A DNA stretch of 42,638 nt, taken from NCBI GenBank assembly GCA_945903605.1, contig CAMDOH010000019.1, forward strand, positions 1-42,638, read 5' to 3'. Below are positions 25,827-33,783 of the stretch, in pieces. The first letter of the stretch is position 1, and each line of letters starts with the position of its first letter. The position numbers and the translations under genes were made by a program. A model generated the notes under the pieces. That model did not search any database. It had not been told where the DNA came from and worked only from the letters and a program-made list of their open reading frames with translations. The stretch comes from Akkermansia muciniphila (GTDB lineage Bacteria; Verrucomicrobiota; Verrucomicrobiia; Limisphaerales; UBA1100).

Positions 25827-26258
25827 TCACCACAGATCGGCTGCTGAATGCAGCTTCTCGATCAACTTTGCATCGGCGGCTGGGAATTCGTACAAGCCAA
25901 AATCTTCCCTCGAAATCCAGGCGATGGCATGGCAGTGGATCGGCTGCGGTTCAATCGCGATCCATTGGCAGAGGTAAAATTTGAGGTGAACCATTTTCTC
26001 CGGATAGGCGTGCGTGATCTCGTCAAACAATTCACCGATTGCAAAGTCAGCGCCCAGTTCCTCACGCAGTTCGCGCTGCAAACAATTCTCGAAGGATTCG
26101 TTCGGCTCTCGTTTGCCGCCAGGAAATTCCCAAAGCCCGCCGAGATGGTCGTGCGGCCTGCGTTGAGTGATGAGAAGTTTGCCGGCGCGAAAAACAATCG
26201 CTGCGGCGACCTCAATCACAACGCTCGGAAGTTGATCCGCTTCATTCCTCTTCTTCAC
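25827..26258 (-). CDS. mutT: Nudix hydrolase, MutT-like (8-oxo-dGTP diphosphatase type)
   Basis: A 143-residue pyrophosphohydrolase. The full Nudix box is present at residues ~47-69, running GGKREPN…ENCLQRELREELGA, preceded by LLITQRRPHDHLGGLWEFPGGK, which is highly typical of MutT. It should sanitise 8-oxo-dGTP. The start is GTG 26258, overlapping the aquaporin stop by 17 bases. Internal GTG codons at residues 13-14 are alternatives. The coupling with a channel gene suggests shared transcription rather than shared function. Confidence 0.88.
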   Translation of the reverse strand: MKKRNEADQLPSVVIEVAAAIVFRAGKLLITQRRPHDHLGGLWEFPGGKREPNESFENCLQRELREELGADFAIGELFDEITHAYPEKMVHLKFYLCQWIAIEPQPIHCHAIAWISREDFGLYEFPAADAKLIEKLHSAADLW

Positions 26259-27084
26259 GGAAGAGGAAGCGGCATCCGATCAAACCCGCCATTGCCGCAC
26301 CGATGATTGGGCCGATCCAATAGACGAGGTGATTTTGCCAATAGCCGGAAATCAGCGCTGGGCCGAAGACGCGTGCCGGATTCAACCCTGCACCTGTGAT
26401 CACTCCGCCCACGAGCAGGATGGCTGAGACTGCGCAACCGACGGCGATCGCCGCGCCTGTGGTGGTAATTCCACGGCGGCAAACAAAGCCGCAGACGGCC
26501 ATCGCCCACACAAAGGCGAGCAACGACTCGACCAACAGCGCCTTGGCGACATTCACGCGCGGCGTGTTCGGAGAGGGCGCGCCATTCACGAGTCGTTCGG
26601 GAATTTTTGGTGTGGCCATCTCGATTGGCGAAGGCCCATCGCCCGCTGCATACACAATCTCGCTCTTGCCAAGCACACCAGCGAGAACCAACGCGGCCAG
26701 CACACCAGCGATCACTTGGGCTGGAATAATGCAAATCGCACGCAGCAGTGAAAGTCGCCCGCCAATAACCAAAGCCAGCGTGACAACGGGGTTGAGTTGC
26801 GCGCCAGAGATGCCGCCAAACAACGACATCATGACGACAACCACCATGCCCTGCGCGAGTGCTCCGCCAAGATAATCGGTGAAGAGAAGGTATGCCGTGA
26901 TGATTCCGGTAAAAACGAGAAAGAATGAACCGATGAATTCGGCAACGAGTTGGCGCGTGAGGCTGATGGACTCTAAATCTCCGGCAAAATGGCCGCCCGC
27001 TTCGGCTTGAGATGGATGTACACCCAGTCGCGAACTGGTTTCGTAGGATTCTGTATTGCTGTATTCGGTCGCCGTGCCATTCAT
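26242..27084 (-). CDS. Aquaporin (MIP family)
   Basis: A 280-residue channel with about six membrane spans. The two half-pore loops are SGAQLNPVVTLA (residues 95-104), with NPV instead of NPA, and TGAGLNPARVFGPAL (230-244), a normal NPA. The residue after the second NPAR is Val, not the Asp of glycerol facilitators, so a water channel is more likely. It has an unusual 40-residue polar N-terminal extension and a long loop (EMATPKIPERLVNGAPSPN) before TM4/5. ATG 27084 is supported by AAGGAGG four bases upstream, the strongest ribosome-binding site I noticed in the window; an upstream frame to 27144 is rejected for this reason. It has its own promoter. Confidence 0.92.
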   Translation of the reverse strand: MNGTATEYSNTESYETSSRLGVHPSQAEAGGHFAGDLESISLTRQLVAEFIGSFFLVFTGIITAYLLFTDYLGGALAQGMVVVVMMSLFGGISGAQLNPVVTLALVIGGRLSLLRAICIIPAQVIAGVLAALVLAGVLGKSEIVYAAGDGPSPIEMATPKIPERLVNGAPSPNTPRVNVAKALLVESLLAFVWAMAVCGFVCRRGITTTGAAIAVGCAVSAILLVGGVITGAGLNPARVFGPALISGYWQNHLVYWIGPIIGAAMAGLIGCRFLFREEEE

Positions 27085-27126
27085 TTTGCCTCCTTGTTGC
27101 TGAACCGGAATCGGCCCAGTAGGTGC

Positions 27127-27155
27127 AAAATAGGGAGACGCCAACGGACGGTCAA
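27127..27155 (-). promoter_or_regulatory. Sigma-70-type promoter of the aquaporin gene
   Basis: On the minus strand TTGACC (27155-27150), exactly 17 bases and TATTTT (27132-27127) are followed by a leader of roughly 35 bases with AAGGAGG ahead of ATG 27084. It is the best promoter match I noticed in the window. Confidence 0.6.
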
Positions 27156-27182
27156 GATGAGCTTATTAACCAACCGAGATGA

Positions 27183-27926
27183 TCAACGTTTCGACGGCGG
27201 ATTGGTCGCTGGAGTGGGAATCGAGTTGGTCGGCAGAAACGGCGTGATCGGTTTGGGACGCAACTCAGGATGAGCGGCCATCATTTTGTCGAACCTCTGA
27301 CCCGCTTCGCGCGCCCAGTGGCTTGCCAATTTGCTATCTCTGACTTTCTGATAAATCTGTTTCGCGTCCTCAACTTCTCCTTTGCGCTCGAAGAGGATGC
27401 CTTGAGCGAGCAACGCCCGAACACCGATGACATCGTCACGATTGGCGAGTCTGGCATAAACTTTTGCCGCCGCCTCAGAATTTCCATCCGCCTCATCGCA
27501 GGCCGCGATTCCAAATTCTGCCACGGCCCGGAACGTGGCATCTTTTTCAACCTTCAGGAACTCGGAGAAGCTGGCTTTTGCCGGTTCAAATTTACCCTCC
27601 GAATAAAGTTTCTCCGCAGCAAACAGCAACGCATGTCGCCCCGCACTGGTACCGCCATGTTCCCGCGTGATGACCGAAAATTCCGATGCCTTCAACCCTT
27701 CGCCGGAATCGAGTTTGGATTCGAGTATGAACAATTCATTACTGGCGCTCATTTCAGATTCGGCGCGATTGAATCGCAGGATATAAATGAAAACGCACGC
27801 CGCCAGAACTGCGGCCAGCCCGTAGATCAACTGCTTCTTGTTTGTTTCGAGCCAAGCCAGAAATTCTAACGTCCGGTCCGGCGAATGCGGTTCTGTTTGC
27901 ACGGGCGGGATTTCATGCGGCTGCAC
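27183..27926 (-). CDS. Membrane-anchored TPR protein (YfgM-like)
   Basis: A 247-residue protein with a Pro-rich N-terminus, a helix TNKKQLIYGLAAVLAACVFIYIL (TM, ~30-50), then tetratricopeptide-like helices: GGTSAGRHALLFAAEKLYSEGKF, KASFSEFLKVEKDATFRAVAEFGIAACDEADGN and RALLAQGILFERKGEVEDAKQIYQKV. A Pro-rich tail (PITPFLPTNSIPTPATNPPSKR) ends it. The layout, one TM followed by periplasmic TPRs, resembles YfgM/TPR_21 ancillary translocon proteins, but the resemblance is structural only. The start is GTG 27926. It is divergent from nuoA across 65 bases. Confidence 0.75.
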   Translation of the reverse strand: MQPHEIPPVQTEPHSPDRTLEFLAWLETNKKQLIYGLAAVLAACVFIYILRFNRAESEMSASNELFILESKLDSGEGLKASEFSVITREHGGTSAGRHALLFAAEKLYSEGKFEPAKASFSEFLKVEKDATFRAVAEFGIAACDEADGNSEAAAKVYARLANRDDVIGVRALLAQGILFERKGEVEDAKQIYQKVRDSKLASHWAREAGQRFDKMMAAHPELRPKPITPFLPTNSIPTPATNPPSKR

Positions 27927-27991
27927 TCAAAAACGCAAGCGGCAAATCATTCCACTTGCCAAGCTCACTGCCGCACTTTTAGCTTGCCCCT

Positions 27992-28393
27992 GTGGATGGA
28001 CAATTGCAGCAGTACTTGCCCGTATTAATTCTCGCCGTTGTTGCCATCGCATTCGCCGTCGGCAACCTTGTCGCTTCCTACTTGATAGGACAGTGGATCA
28101 ACCGGCGTCGACTCAAGTCCATTCCCGCAGCCAAAAATATCCCGTACGAATGCGGAATGCTCCCCATCGGCGCTGGCAACAACCGGCTTTCAGTCAAATT
28201 CTACCTCGTCGCCATGCTATTCATCCTGTTCGATATCGAGGTGGTCTTCCTCTATCCGTGGGCCGTGGTTTATCGGGAGATGCTCGCAGAAAACGCCGGC
28301 CTGATTTTCGGTTCGATGTTCTCGTTCATCGCGATTCTTTTTGTTGGCTACATCTACGCGATCAAAACTCAGGCGTTCGATTGGAAGGTCTGA
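27992..28393 (+). CDS. nuoA: NADH-quinone oxidoreductase subunit A
   Basis: A 133-residue membrane subunit of respiratory complex I. It has three hydrophobic helices, the conserved loop AKNIPYECGMLPIGAGNNRLSVKFY and the acidic TM2 FILFDIEVVFLYPWAVVY, all diagnostic of NuoA. The start is GTG 27992 in a family-like position. nuoB, nuoC and the rest of the operon are absent: the next gene, 42 bases downstream, is a phosphohexomutase. The other subunits must be elsewhere if complex I is made. The sequence shows no decay. Confidence 0.93.
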   Translation: MDGQLQQYLPVLILAVVAIAFAVGNLVASYLIGQWINRRRLKSIPAAKNIPYECGMLPIGAGNNRLSVKFYLVAMLFILFDIEVVFLYPWAVVYREMLAENAGLIFGSMFSFIAILFVGYIYAIKTQAFDWKV

Positions 28394-28435
28394 TCGGGGA
28401 CCTCGCGCTCCCTCATTGCCGGCTCGAATTGACAA

Positions 28436-29866
28436 ATGAAAATCCGATTCGGCACCTCCGGCTGGCGCGCACTCATCGCGCATGATTTTACATTCGAAAA
28501 CGTCCGCCTTGCTGTGCAGGGCATCGCCGATTATCTCAACGCCGAACGCAAAAATTCCCGCTCACCGATCGCCCAGCGCAAGCCCGTGGTCATCCTCAGT
28601 CACGACACTCGATTCCTCGGCGTTGAATTCAGCCTTGCCGCAGCCGAAGTGCTCGCTGCCAACGGACTGACTCCGCTGCTTACCGAACGCGACGCGCCAA
28701 CGCCCGTCATCGCACACACCATCCGCGTCCGAAAGGCCATCGGCGGCATCAACATGACCGCCAGCCATAATCCAGCCGAATGGCAGGGACTCAAGTTTTC
28801 CACTTTTAATGGAGCGCCCGCCACGCCCGATGCCACTTCTCTGATTGAGGCGGCCATTGATCGTCGACAATCTGCCGGCTGGACTTTCAAAGGCGCCATT
28901 GTCGGCACTTACTCTTGCAAACGAATTGATCCAGCTCCTGATTATTTCAAGCAGATCCATAAACTCATCGACTTTGCCTCCATCAAAAAAGCCCGGCTCA
29001 ATATCGCCATCGAGTTGATGTACGGAACCGGACGCGGCTACCTTGACACGCTGCTCGCAGAAACTGGCGCCAAGTTGACTCTCTTTCACGACAAGCTGGA
29101 TCCCCTCTTTGGGGGCCATCATCCCGAACCGAATGCCGATGGAATGGCCGAGATCAGCAGATTTGTCCGATCCGGAAAGGCCCAGATTGGACTCGGACTC
29201 GATGGCGATGCCGACCGCTTCGGCATCGTTGACAAGGACGGCACTTGGCTCACCCCCAACCAGATTCTCGCACTCACTCTTTATCACCTGAAAAAAAATC
29301 GCGGTTGGACAGGCGCCGCCGTGCGCACCGTTCCCACCAGCCATCAAGTCGATGCCGTGGCCGAGTTGCTTGGCGTGAAAATCCACGAAACGCCTGTCGG
29401 CTTCAAATACATCGGTGCGTTAATGGAGTCCGAACCCATCATCGTCGGCGGCGAGGAATCTGGCGGACTGAGCATCAAAGGCCATGTGCCCGAAAAAGAC
29501 GGTGTGCTCGCCTGCCTGTTGATGGCCGAGCTGGTGGCTTTGGAGCGGAAATCACTCGGCCAGATATTGAGGGAACTCGAAAAGCAGACAGGCGAGTTTC
29601 ACACCACACGCATCAACGTGACGATTGCGCCGGACAAAAAAGATGCACTGCTCAAACGCCTCGGCGCAGGCCTCGACTCGATCGATGGAATCGTCGTCCA
29701 ACAATTTGTCACGACAGACGGCTACAAATTCCTGCTTCCAAAACGCGAATGGGTTGCCTTCCGCGCCAGTGGCACCGAGCCAGTCTTCCGTTGCTACGTC
29801 GAGGCCAAGTCGGCCCGACAAATGAAGCGGCTCGCCAACGCTTGCCAAACTTTACTGTCCTGCTAA
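28436..29866 (+). CDS. Phosphoglucomutase/phosphomannomutase family protein
   Basis: A 476-residue alpha-D-phosphohexomutase interconverting hexose 1- and 6-phosphates. The four domains are marked by IRFGTSGWRALI at the start, the phospho-serine loop NMTASHNPAEWQG, the Mg2+ loop LDGDADRFGIVD, the sugar-specificity loop VGGEESGGLSIKGH and the C-terminal phosphate-binding RASGTEPVFRCYVEA. Sugar preference (glucose, mannose or both) is not determined. It could feed activated sugars to the several glycosyltransferases in the window. The ATG at 28436 is followed at once by the family start KIRFGTSGWR. Confidence 0.93.
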   Translation: MKIRFGTSGWRALIAHDFTFENVRLAVQGIADYLNAERKNSRSPIAQRKPVVILSHDTRFLGVEFSLAAAEVLAANGLTPLLTERDAPTPVIAHTIRVRKAIGGINMTASHNPAEWQGLKFSTFNGAPATPDATSLIEAAIDRRQSAGWTFKGAIVGTYSCKRIDPAPDYFKQIHKLIDFASIKKARLNIAIELMYGTGRGYLDTLLAETGAKLTLFHDKLDPLFGGHHPEPNADGMAEISRFVRSGKAQIGLGLDGDADRFGIVDKDGTWLTPNQILALTLYHLKKNRGWTGAAVRTVPTSHQVDAVAELLGVKIHETPVGFKYIGALMESEPIIVGGEESGGLSIKGHVPEKDGVLACLLMAELVALERKSLGQILRELEKQTGEFHTTRINVTIAPDKKDALLKRLGAGLDSIDGIVVQQFVTTDGYKFLLPKREWVAFRASGTEPVFRCYVEAKSARQMKRLANACQTLLSC

Positions 29867-29875
29867 CATTTCACC

Positions 29876-30346
29876 ATGAACACACGACTCTTCACCGTTG
29901 CATTCATTTCCATCATCACACTCACCGGAACAGCGACCGCCGAGGATCTCATCGCCATCACCGTCCCGGCGCCCGTCAAAGAATCCATCACACGAGAAAT
30001 TGGCGAAGGCAAAATCACCGAGCTGCGACGCGAGGAAGACAATGGCCAATCCGTTTACGAAATCATTTTCAACCTCGGCAGCCTTTCATACAAAGCCTGC
30101 TTTGCGCCGAACGGCAAATTGCGCTGGATGGAATTGAAAGAAAAGGATCAGCTGCCATTCAAGATTGATTCCGCGCCCGCTGAATTGAAGGGGCCGCTCA
30201 CCAAACTCGCCAAGCCAGAAACCATCGAGGAAATCGTTTTCCGCCGCGCGAAGTATGAATTCATCGGCATCTCGAACGGACAGAAATGCCGGTTCGAAGT
30301 CGACCAGACCGGCCGACTGCTTCGCAAAGAAGCCATCAACGACTGA
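29876..30346 (+). CDS. Small secreted protein, PepSY-like fold (putative)
   Basis: A 156-residue exported protein with signal TRLFTVAFISIITLTGTATA. The mature part has two similar halves: VKESITREIGEGKITELRRE…YEIIFNLGSLSYKACFAPNGKLRWMEL and LKGPLTKLAKPETIEEIVFRR…YEFIGISNGQKCRFEVDQTGRLL. Each is a helix then strands, the pattern of PepSY or BLIP-like domains. The function is unknown. It starts nine bases after the mutase stop and overlaps by 11 bases at its 3' end with the convergent alkyltransferase-like gene. Confidence 0.65.
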   Translation: MNTRLFTVAFISIITLTGTATAEDLIAITVPAPVKESITREIGEGKITELRREEDNGQSVYEIIFNLGSLSYKACFAPNGKLRWMELKEKDQLPFKIDSAPAELKGPLTKLAKPETIEEIVFRRAKYEFIGISNGQKCRFEVDQTGRLLRKEAIND

Positions 30347-30827
30347 CCGCTCGCAGTCGAGCGAGTTTCCCTGCAAAATCAGCCACAAGCCAGCGTTTGC
30401 CCTTTCGCACAAAGCGGTGGCCTTCGCTTTTGAGTAAACGTTTTTGCGCAGTCACGCCGCCCGGATACTTTGGATTGATCTCGCCACTGGTTTTCAACGT
30501 CCGCCAATACGGAGTCGTTTTCTTCTCTCCCGCTCCCTGTCCCTCGGCAGCCGCATGCGCAGCGATCCAAGCAAAAATTCCCGTGGTGATCGGGCAAGCC
30601 AAATCCGCATTGTAACTTTGCGCCAATGCCGCGCGCAGTTCGTTGATTGTGATCAGCCGACCCCGAGAAACCTTCCTCATCAAGGCGTCCACATCCCGTG
30701 GACGCGGCACCACACAGATTCCAACTCCCCATCGTTTGGACAGCCCTTCGTCGCGAAGGTTGATCATCTTTGGCAGGCCGTTATCCCCGGCCAATTTCTC
30801 CCGCCAAGTTTTTCTGGCGCGACTCAT
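30336..30827 (-). CDS. Alkyltransferase-like (MGMT family) protein without the acceptor Cys
   Basis: A 163-residue protein of the methylated-DNA–cysteine methyltransferase DNA-binding type seen in MGMT-family proteins of Bacteroidota and relatives. The helical core is RGRLITINELRAALAQ, then CPITTGIFAWIAAHAA, then TTPYWRTLKTSGEINPKYPGG and AQKRLLKSEGH. The latter aligns with the canonical PCHRV…GG…K..LL..EG, but the PCHR tetrad reads PYWR (106-109), so no alkyl-accepting cysteine exists there. ATL proteins of this kind bind alkylated DNA and recruit excision repair. ATG 30827 overlaps the stop of the amidohydrolase in an ATGA (30824-30827), so the two are co-translated. It converges on the PepSY-like gene. 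Confidence 0.72.
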   Translation of the reverse strand: MSRARKTWREKLAGDNGLPKMINLRDEGLSKRWGVGICVVPRPRDVDALMRKVSRGRLITINELRAALAQSYNADLACPITTGIFAWIAAHAAAEGQGAGEKKTTPYWRTLKTSGEINPKYPGGVTAQKRLLKSEGHRFVRKGKRWLVADFAGKLARLRAVSR

Positions 30828-32080
30828 CCCTTGCAAAAGCGCTCGAAGGCGCCGCCCAATAGATCACTCACATCACGTTTGATTTCAGGCGGCGTCACTT
30901 CCCACCCCGACTCGGCGAGATCGCAGTATTTATCGGCCAGCACCCGACTGATAATTGCGCGGGAATGATCCCACTTGTAAATGAGCTGATCCATCACGCG
31001 CGCATCCGAATGCTGGGGCGTGAACCCAAGCCCGAGCAATTCCATCCGCATCCGTGTCATCTCCTCGATGACCGACGGCACATTAGTGAACCACCAGCAG
31101 CCAAAGATGTGCAGGTTGCGGAACTTCCGCGCCAGCACGCACAATTCGTGTTGATTCTCCCTCGCCAGCACGGTCATCAGAAACCGGTTTTCAGGATGTG
31201 CTGCCAACAGATTTTCATAGGCTCGCAAATCGCATCGCCCCATCCCGTCTCCTGCCATTAACAGCAATGGATTCACGGCGCGACGCACACCGGGCATCAT
31301 CGCAAAAGGCCGACCGCTGTCGCGACAATGCGGAAGCACAGCCCCTTCAAGAATTCGCACGCCATCGTTTTTTGCCGGAAAAGCGAAATCAGGCGGCAAC
31401 GAAACCATCAGATATCGCGCATCGATCTTCGCGCTCCAGTCATCAAGAAACCGGCGGACTTCCGAAATCGTCCGATCGTTCACGTTGCGTGCGACCTTGT
31501 ATCCCCACGCCGATAATTTCTTCGAAGCCGCTGGCCAATCGAGCAGCAATGGATCGATGCGGGATCCTGCAACGAATCGTTTGTCCCGATCAAATCCTCG
31601 TTCCCAAACCGGACGCTCAACCTCATCGAACGGCGAATTCGTCATGCAGATGCGATGGACGTTTGCTGTCTCCATCACGCGAGTGACGTGTGCTGCGGGT
31701 TTTTGTGCGGCAAACCATTTTCGTACGGCGCGCAGATCGCGTCGCTTCACATCAAGCCCAAGTCGATTCAGCGTGGTGATCACTCCCCGGCAAGCCTCGG
31801 AGACTGGCGAATGTTCGATGAAAAGTTTCTCCCAGATCAACCCGGCCTGCTGCGGCTTGCTCAATGCCCAAAACTTGGGGTAACTCAAATCGGACTGCCG
31901 CAGCACCTCTGCGACCATGTAGTGGTATACCAAAAGCTCGTCAATCCCCCACAACAGCAGTTCGCCAAACGCGGGTTCATAAAGGTGCGTGTGGATGTCG
32001 AACACGGGCGCTTGGTCGACCGCCCGTTTTACCTGCGCGGAAATCGTCCTTCGACGCAACTCAGTGATCGGATTGCCCAT
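30824..32080 (-). CDS. Uronate isomerase-like amidohydrolase
   Basis: A 418-residue metal-dependent enzyme of the amidohydrolase fold, closest by eye to glucuronate isomerase (UxaC). The first metal motif is APVFDIHTHLYEPAFG. Late in the sequence CWWFTNVPSVIEEMTRMRMELLGLGFTPQHSDARVMDQLIYKWDHSR mirrors the UxaC C-terminal SDSRS…HEYFRR region; the sequence is shorter than UxaC (~465). Real substrate may differ from glucuronate. It would fit with the aldonate dehydratase, Gfo/Idh and KDG kinase in a uronate-catabolic theme, but those genes are scattered. It is coupled at its 3' end to the ATL-like gene, an odd partner. Confidence 0.7.
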   Translation of the reverse strand: MGNPITELRRRTISAQVKRAVDQAPVFDIHTHLYEPAFGELLLWGIDELLVYHYMVAEVLRQSDLSYPKFWALSKPQQAGLIWEKLFIEHSPVSEACRGVITTLNRLGLDVKRRDLRAVRKWFAAQKPAAHVTRVMETANVHRICMTNSPFDEVERPVWERGFDRDKRFVAGSRIDPLLLDWPAASKKLSAWGYKVARNVNDRTISEVRRFLDDWSAKIDARYLMVSLPPDFAFPAKNDGVRILEGAVLPHCRDSGRPFAMMPGVRRAVNPLLLMAGDGMGRCDLRAYENLLAAHPENRFLMTVLARENQHELCVLARKFRNLHIFGCWWFTNVPSVIEEMTRMRMELLGLGFTPQHSDARVMDQLIYKWDHSRAIISRVLADKYCDLAESGWEVTPPEIKRDVSDLLGGAFERFCKG

Positions 32081-32131
32081 CGCGCTGAAACTTAGCCGAA
32101 GCGTTCTTCACGCTCCAACACAAATGCGCGT

Positions 32132-33643
32132 TCAAGAAACCCAATGCGCTGCGCGTTCGAATTCTTCGGGCGAGTGGAATGACATGGGCGGAGATTCTGG
32201 ATTGCGAAAATCAATTTTCGCCAGATCGGTGTAGTGACGAAACACGTCCGTGTTCTTGATGAAGCCCGCGAACCGCTCGGATCCCGGCCCCATCGCCGTG
32301 ATCGGCACGTAGTCGGATGTGTGCGCCCCACCCGTCCAGCCAACGCCGCAATAATTTGCCATCAACTGTCCGAGTTGTCCCGACACCGAATTCATCATCG
32401 CATACGTGGTTTCGCCCTTCTTCTTGATGAACGTCACAAACTGTTTCGATCGACTTTCCGACACTTCATAACCCGTGCCTGCCTTGATGATCGCAGCGAC
32501 CTTTTTGTGGTCTTCGACGGGCTTTGCTGGGACCAACGCATCCGTCGCAATGCCCAGTTCCTTCAGCAAGACTTGGAATGACGACCGTACTGCCAGCAGG
32601 TTTGAAAAAAGTAAGGGGCTGATGCTGTACCGCAACCCGGCTCCATTCAGGCCGGGATTTCCCGTACTGTGATCGGTGGTGATGACGATGAGCGTATCCG
32701 GATTTTTTCGCTGAAATTCAAGGCAAACATCAATCGCCTCATCAAAAGCAATCTGGTCGAACAACGCGCCAGCAGCATCGTTGCTGTGGCAACCATGATC
32801 CACGCGGCCTCCTTCCACTTGCAGGATGAACCGCTCGTGCGCCGATAATTTCTCCAACGCGCGGACCGTCATCATGGCCAGCGTCGGTACACTCTTGGCC
32901 AACTTTTCGTCGTGCGCATGATCCACGGTGAATGGCAAGTGGCTTGCCGCGAATGTCCCAAGCCAAGGTTTATCGTTGGGTGCGACCGCCAGTCCGGCGG
33001 AGTCCTTCAACAGCACGTAGCCTTTGGCCGTGTAATCCGCGTAGACATCGCGCTTGTCCTTGCGCTTGTCTTTTTCAAAATACTTTCTACCACCACCGAG
33101 CAGCACTTCCACACCACGATCGAGATATTGAGTGGCGATTGATTCTGCCGCCTCTCGCTTCAATCCCTTCGTCGCAAATCCAGCCGGAGTCGCATGTGTG
33201 ATCTCCGTCGTGGTCACCAACCCTCGCTTCCAACCCGCTTGACCAAACAATTCGTACAGAGTCGTCAACTCGCGCCCATCAGGCAGTATGTTCACCGTGC
33301 CATTGACGATGCGCGAACCCGATCCCCAGCTCGATGACGCTGCCGATGAATCCGTCACAGTCGAATTTAGCGAAGCCATGTCCATCAAACCCTGCCGCAC
33401 AGCCGATTGTTTGAGCAGCGCCAACCAAGACAGGCCGCGCTTGCGCGACAAATGCGATAGCTGATCTGCCATCGAGAGCACACCGAGGCTCATCCCATCC
33501 GCTACAAGTTGAATGATTTTATTCGGTCGCTGACCCGCCTTCACCTCCGGCACATCCACCGAACGAACAATCGCAGGAAAACCGGCGACGCCAGCAGCCA
33601 CAAGGCCCGAGCCACTCAGAAAACGACGACGTGTCACTGTCAT
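32132..33643 (-). CDS. Alkaline phosphatase (PhoA family), TAT-exported
   Basis: A 503-residue periplasmic phosphomonoesterase. TRRRFLSGSGLVAAGVAG is a twin-arginine signal. Active-site parts are IIQLVADGMSLG (metal Asp), NSTVTDSSAASSSWGSG with Ser99 as nucleophile, QVEGGRVDHGCHSNDAAG (metal His and Asp), and VITTDHSTGNPG and the C-terminal GWTGGAHTSDYVPI (metal His). ATG 33643 was taken because GGGGA precedes it; a longer frame to 33679 lacks a signal context. It probably scavenges phosphate. No Pho box was recognised in the 140 bases separating it from the divergent glycosyltransferase gene. The region 33644-33783 carries only the hairpin listed separately. Confidence 0.93.
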   Translation of the reverse strand: MTVTRRRFLSGSGLVAAGVAGFPAIVRSVDVPEVKAGQRPNKIIQLVADGMSLGVLSMADQLSHLSRKRGLSWLALLKQSAVRQGLMDMASLNSTVTDSSAASSSWGSGSRIVNGTVNILPDGRELTTLYELFGQAGWKRGLVTTTEITHATPAGFATKGLKREAAESIATQYLDRGVEVLLGGGRKYFEKDKRKDKRDVYADYTAKGYVLLKDSAGLAVAPNDKPWLGTFAASHLPFTVDHAHDEKLAKSVPTLAMMTVRALEKLSAHERFILQVEGGRVDHGCHSNDAAGALFDQIAFDEAIDVCLEFQRKNPDTLIVITTDHSTGNPGLNGAGLRYSISPLLFSNLLAVRSSFQVLLKELGIATDALVPAKPVEDHKKVAAIIKAGTGYEVSESRSKQFVTFIKKKGETTYAMMNSVSGQLGQLMANYCGVGWTGGAHTSDYVPITAMGPGSERFAGFIKNTDVFRHYTDLAKIDFRNPESPPMSFHSPEEFERAAHWVS

Positions 33644-33740
33644 TCCCCAAAGAATAACATCCGCGCCACTCGTTTCCAAATCTCAAATCAAAGACTGTCG
33701 ATGGCTTATTGGCAGAGGCGTGACGATGCCCAATCGTTGC

Positions 33741-33764
33741 GGCTTGCGCGGGTGCAAGAGAGCC
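33741..33764. promoter_or_regulatory. Imperfect inverted repeat between phoA-like and GT2 genes
   Basis: GGCTTGC (33741-33747), six bases and GCAAG with bulged AG then AGCC (33754-33764) form an 11-base-armed imperfect hairpin on either strand. It lies in the only shared upstream region of the two divergent genes and could be a regulator site or a leader hairpin of the plus-strand gene. No experimental or family evidence. Confidence 0.25.
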
Positions 33765-33783
33765 GCTTTCCTTTGCGTCAATC

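Noticed and set aside
29245-30168. 307-codon plus-strand open frame in another phase across the phosphohexomutase
   Set aside because: Arg/His/Pro-rich shadow of the mutase and the PepSY-like gene.
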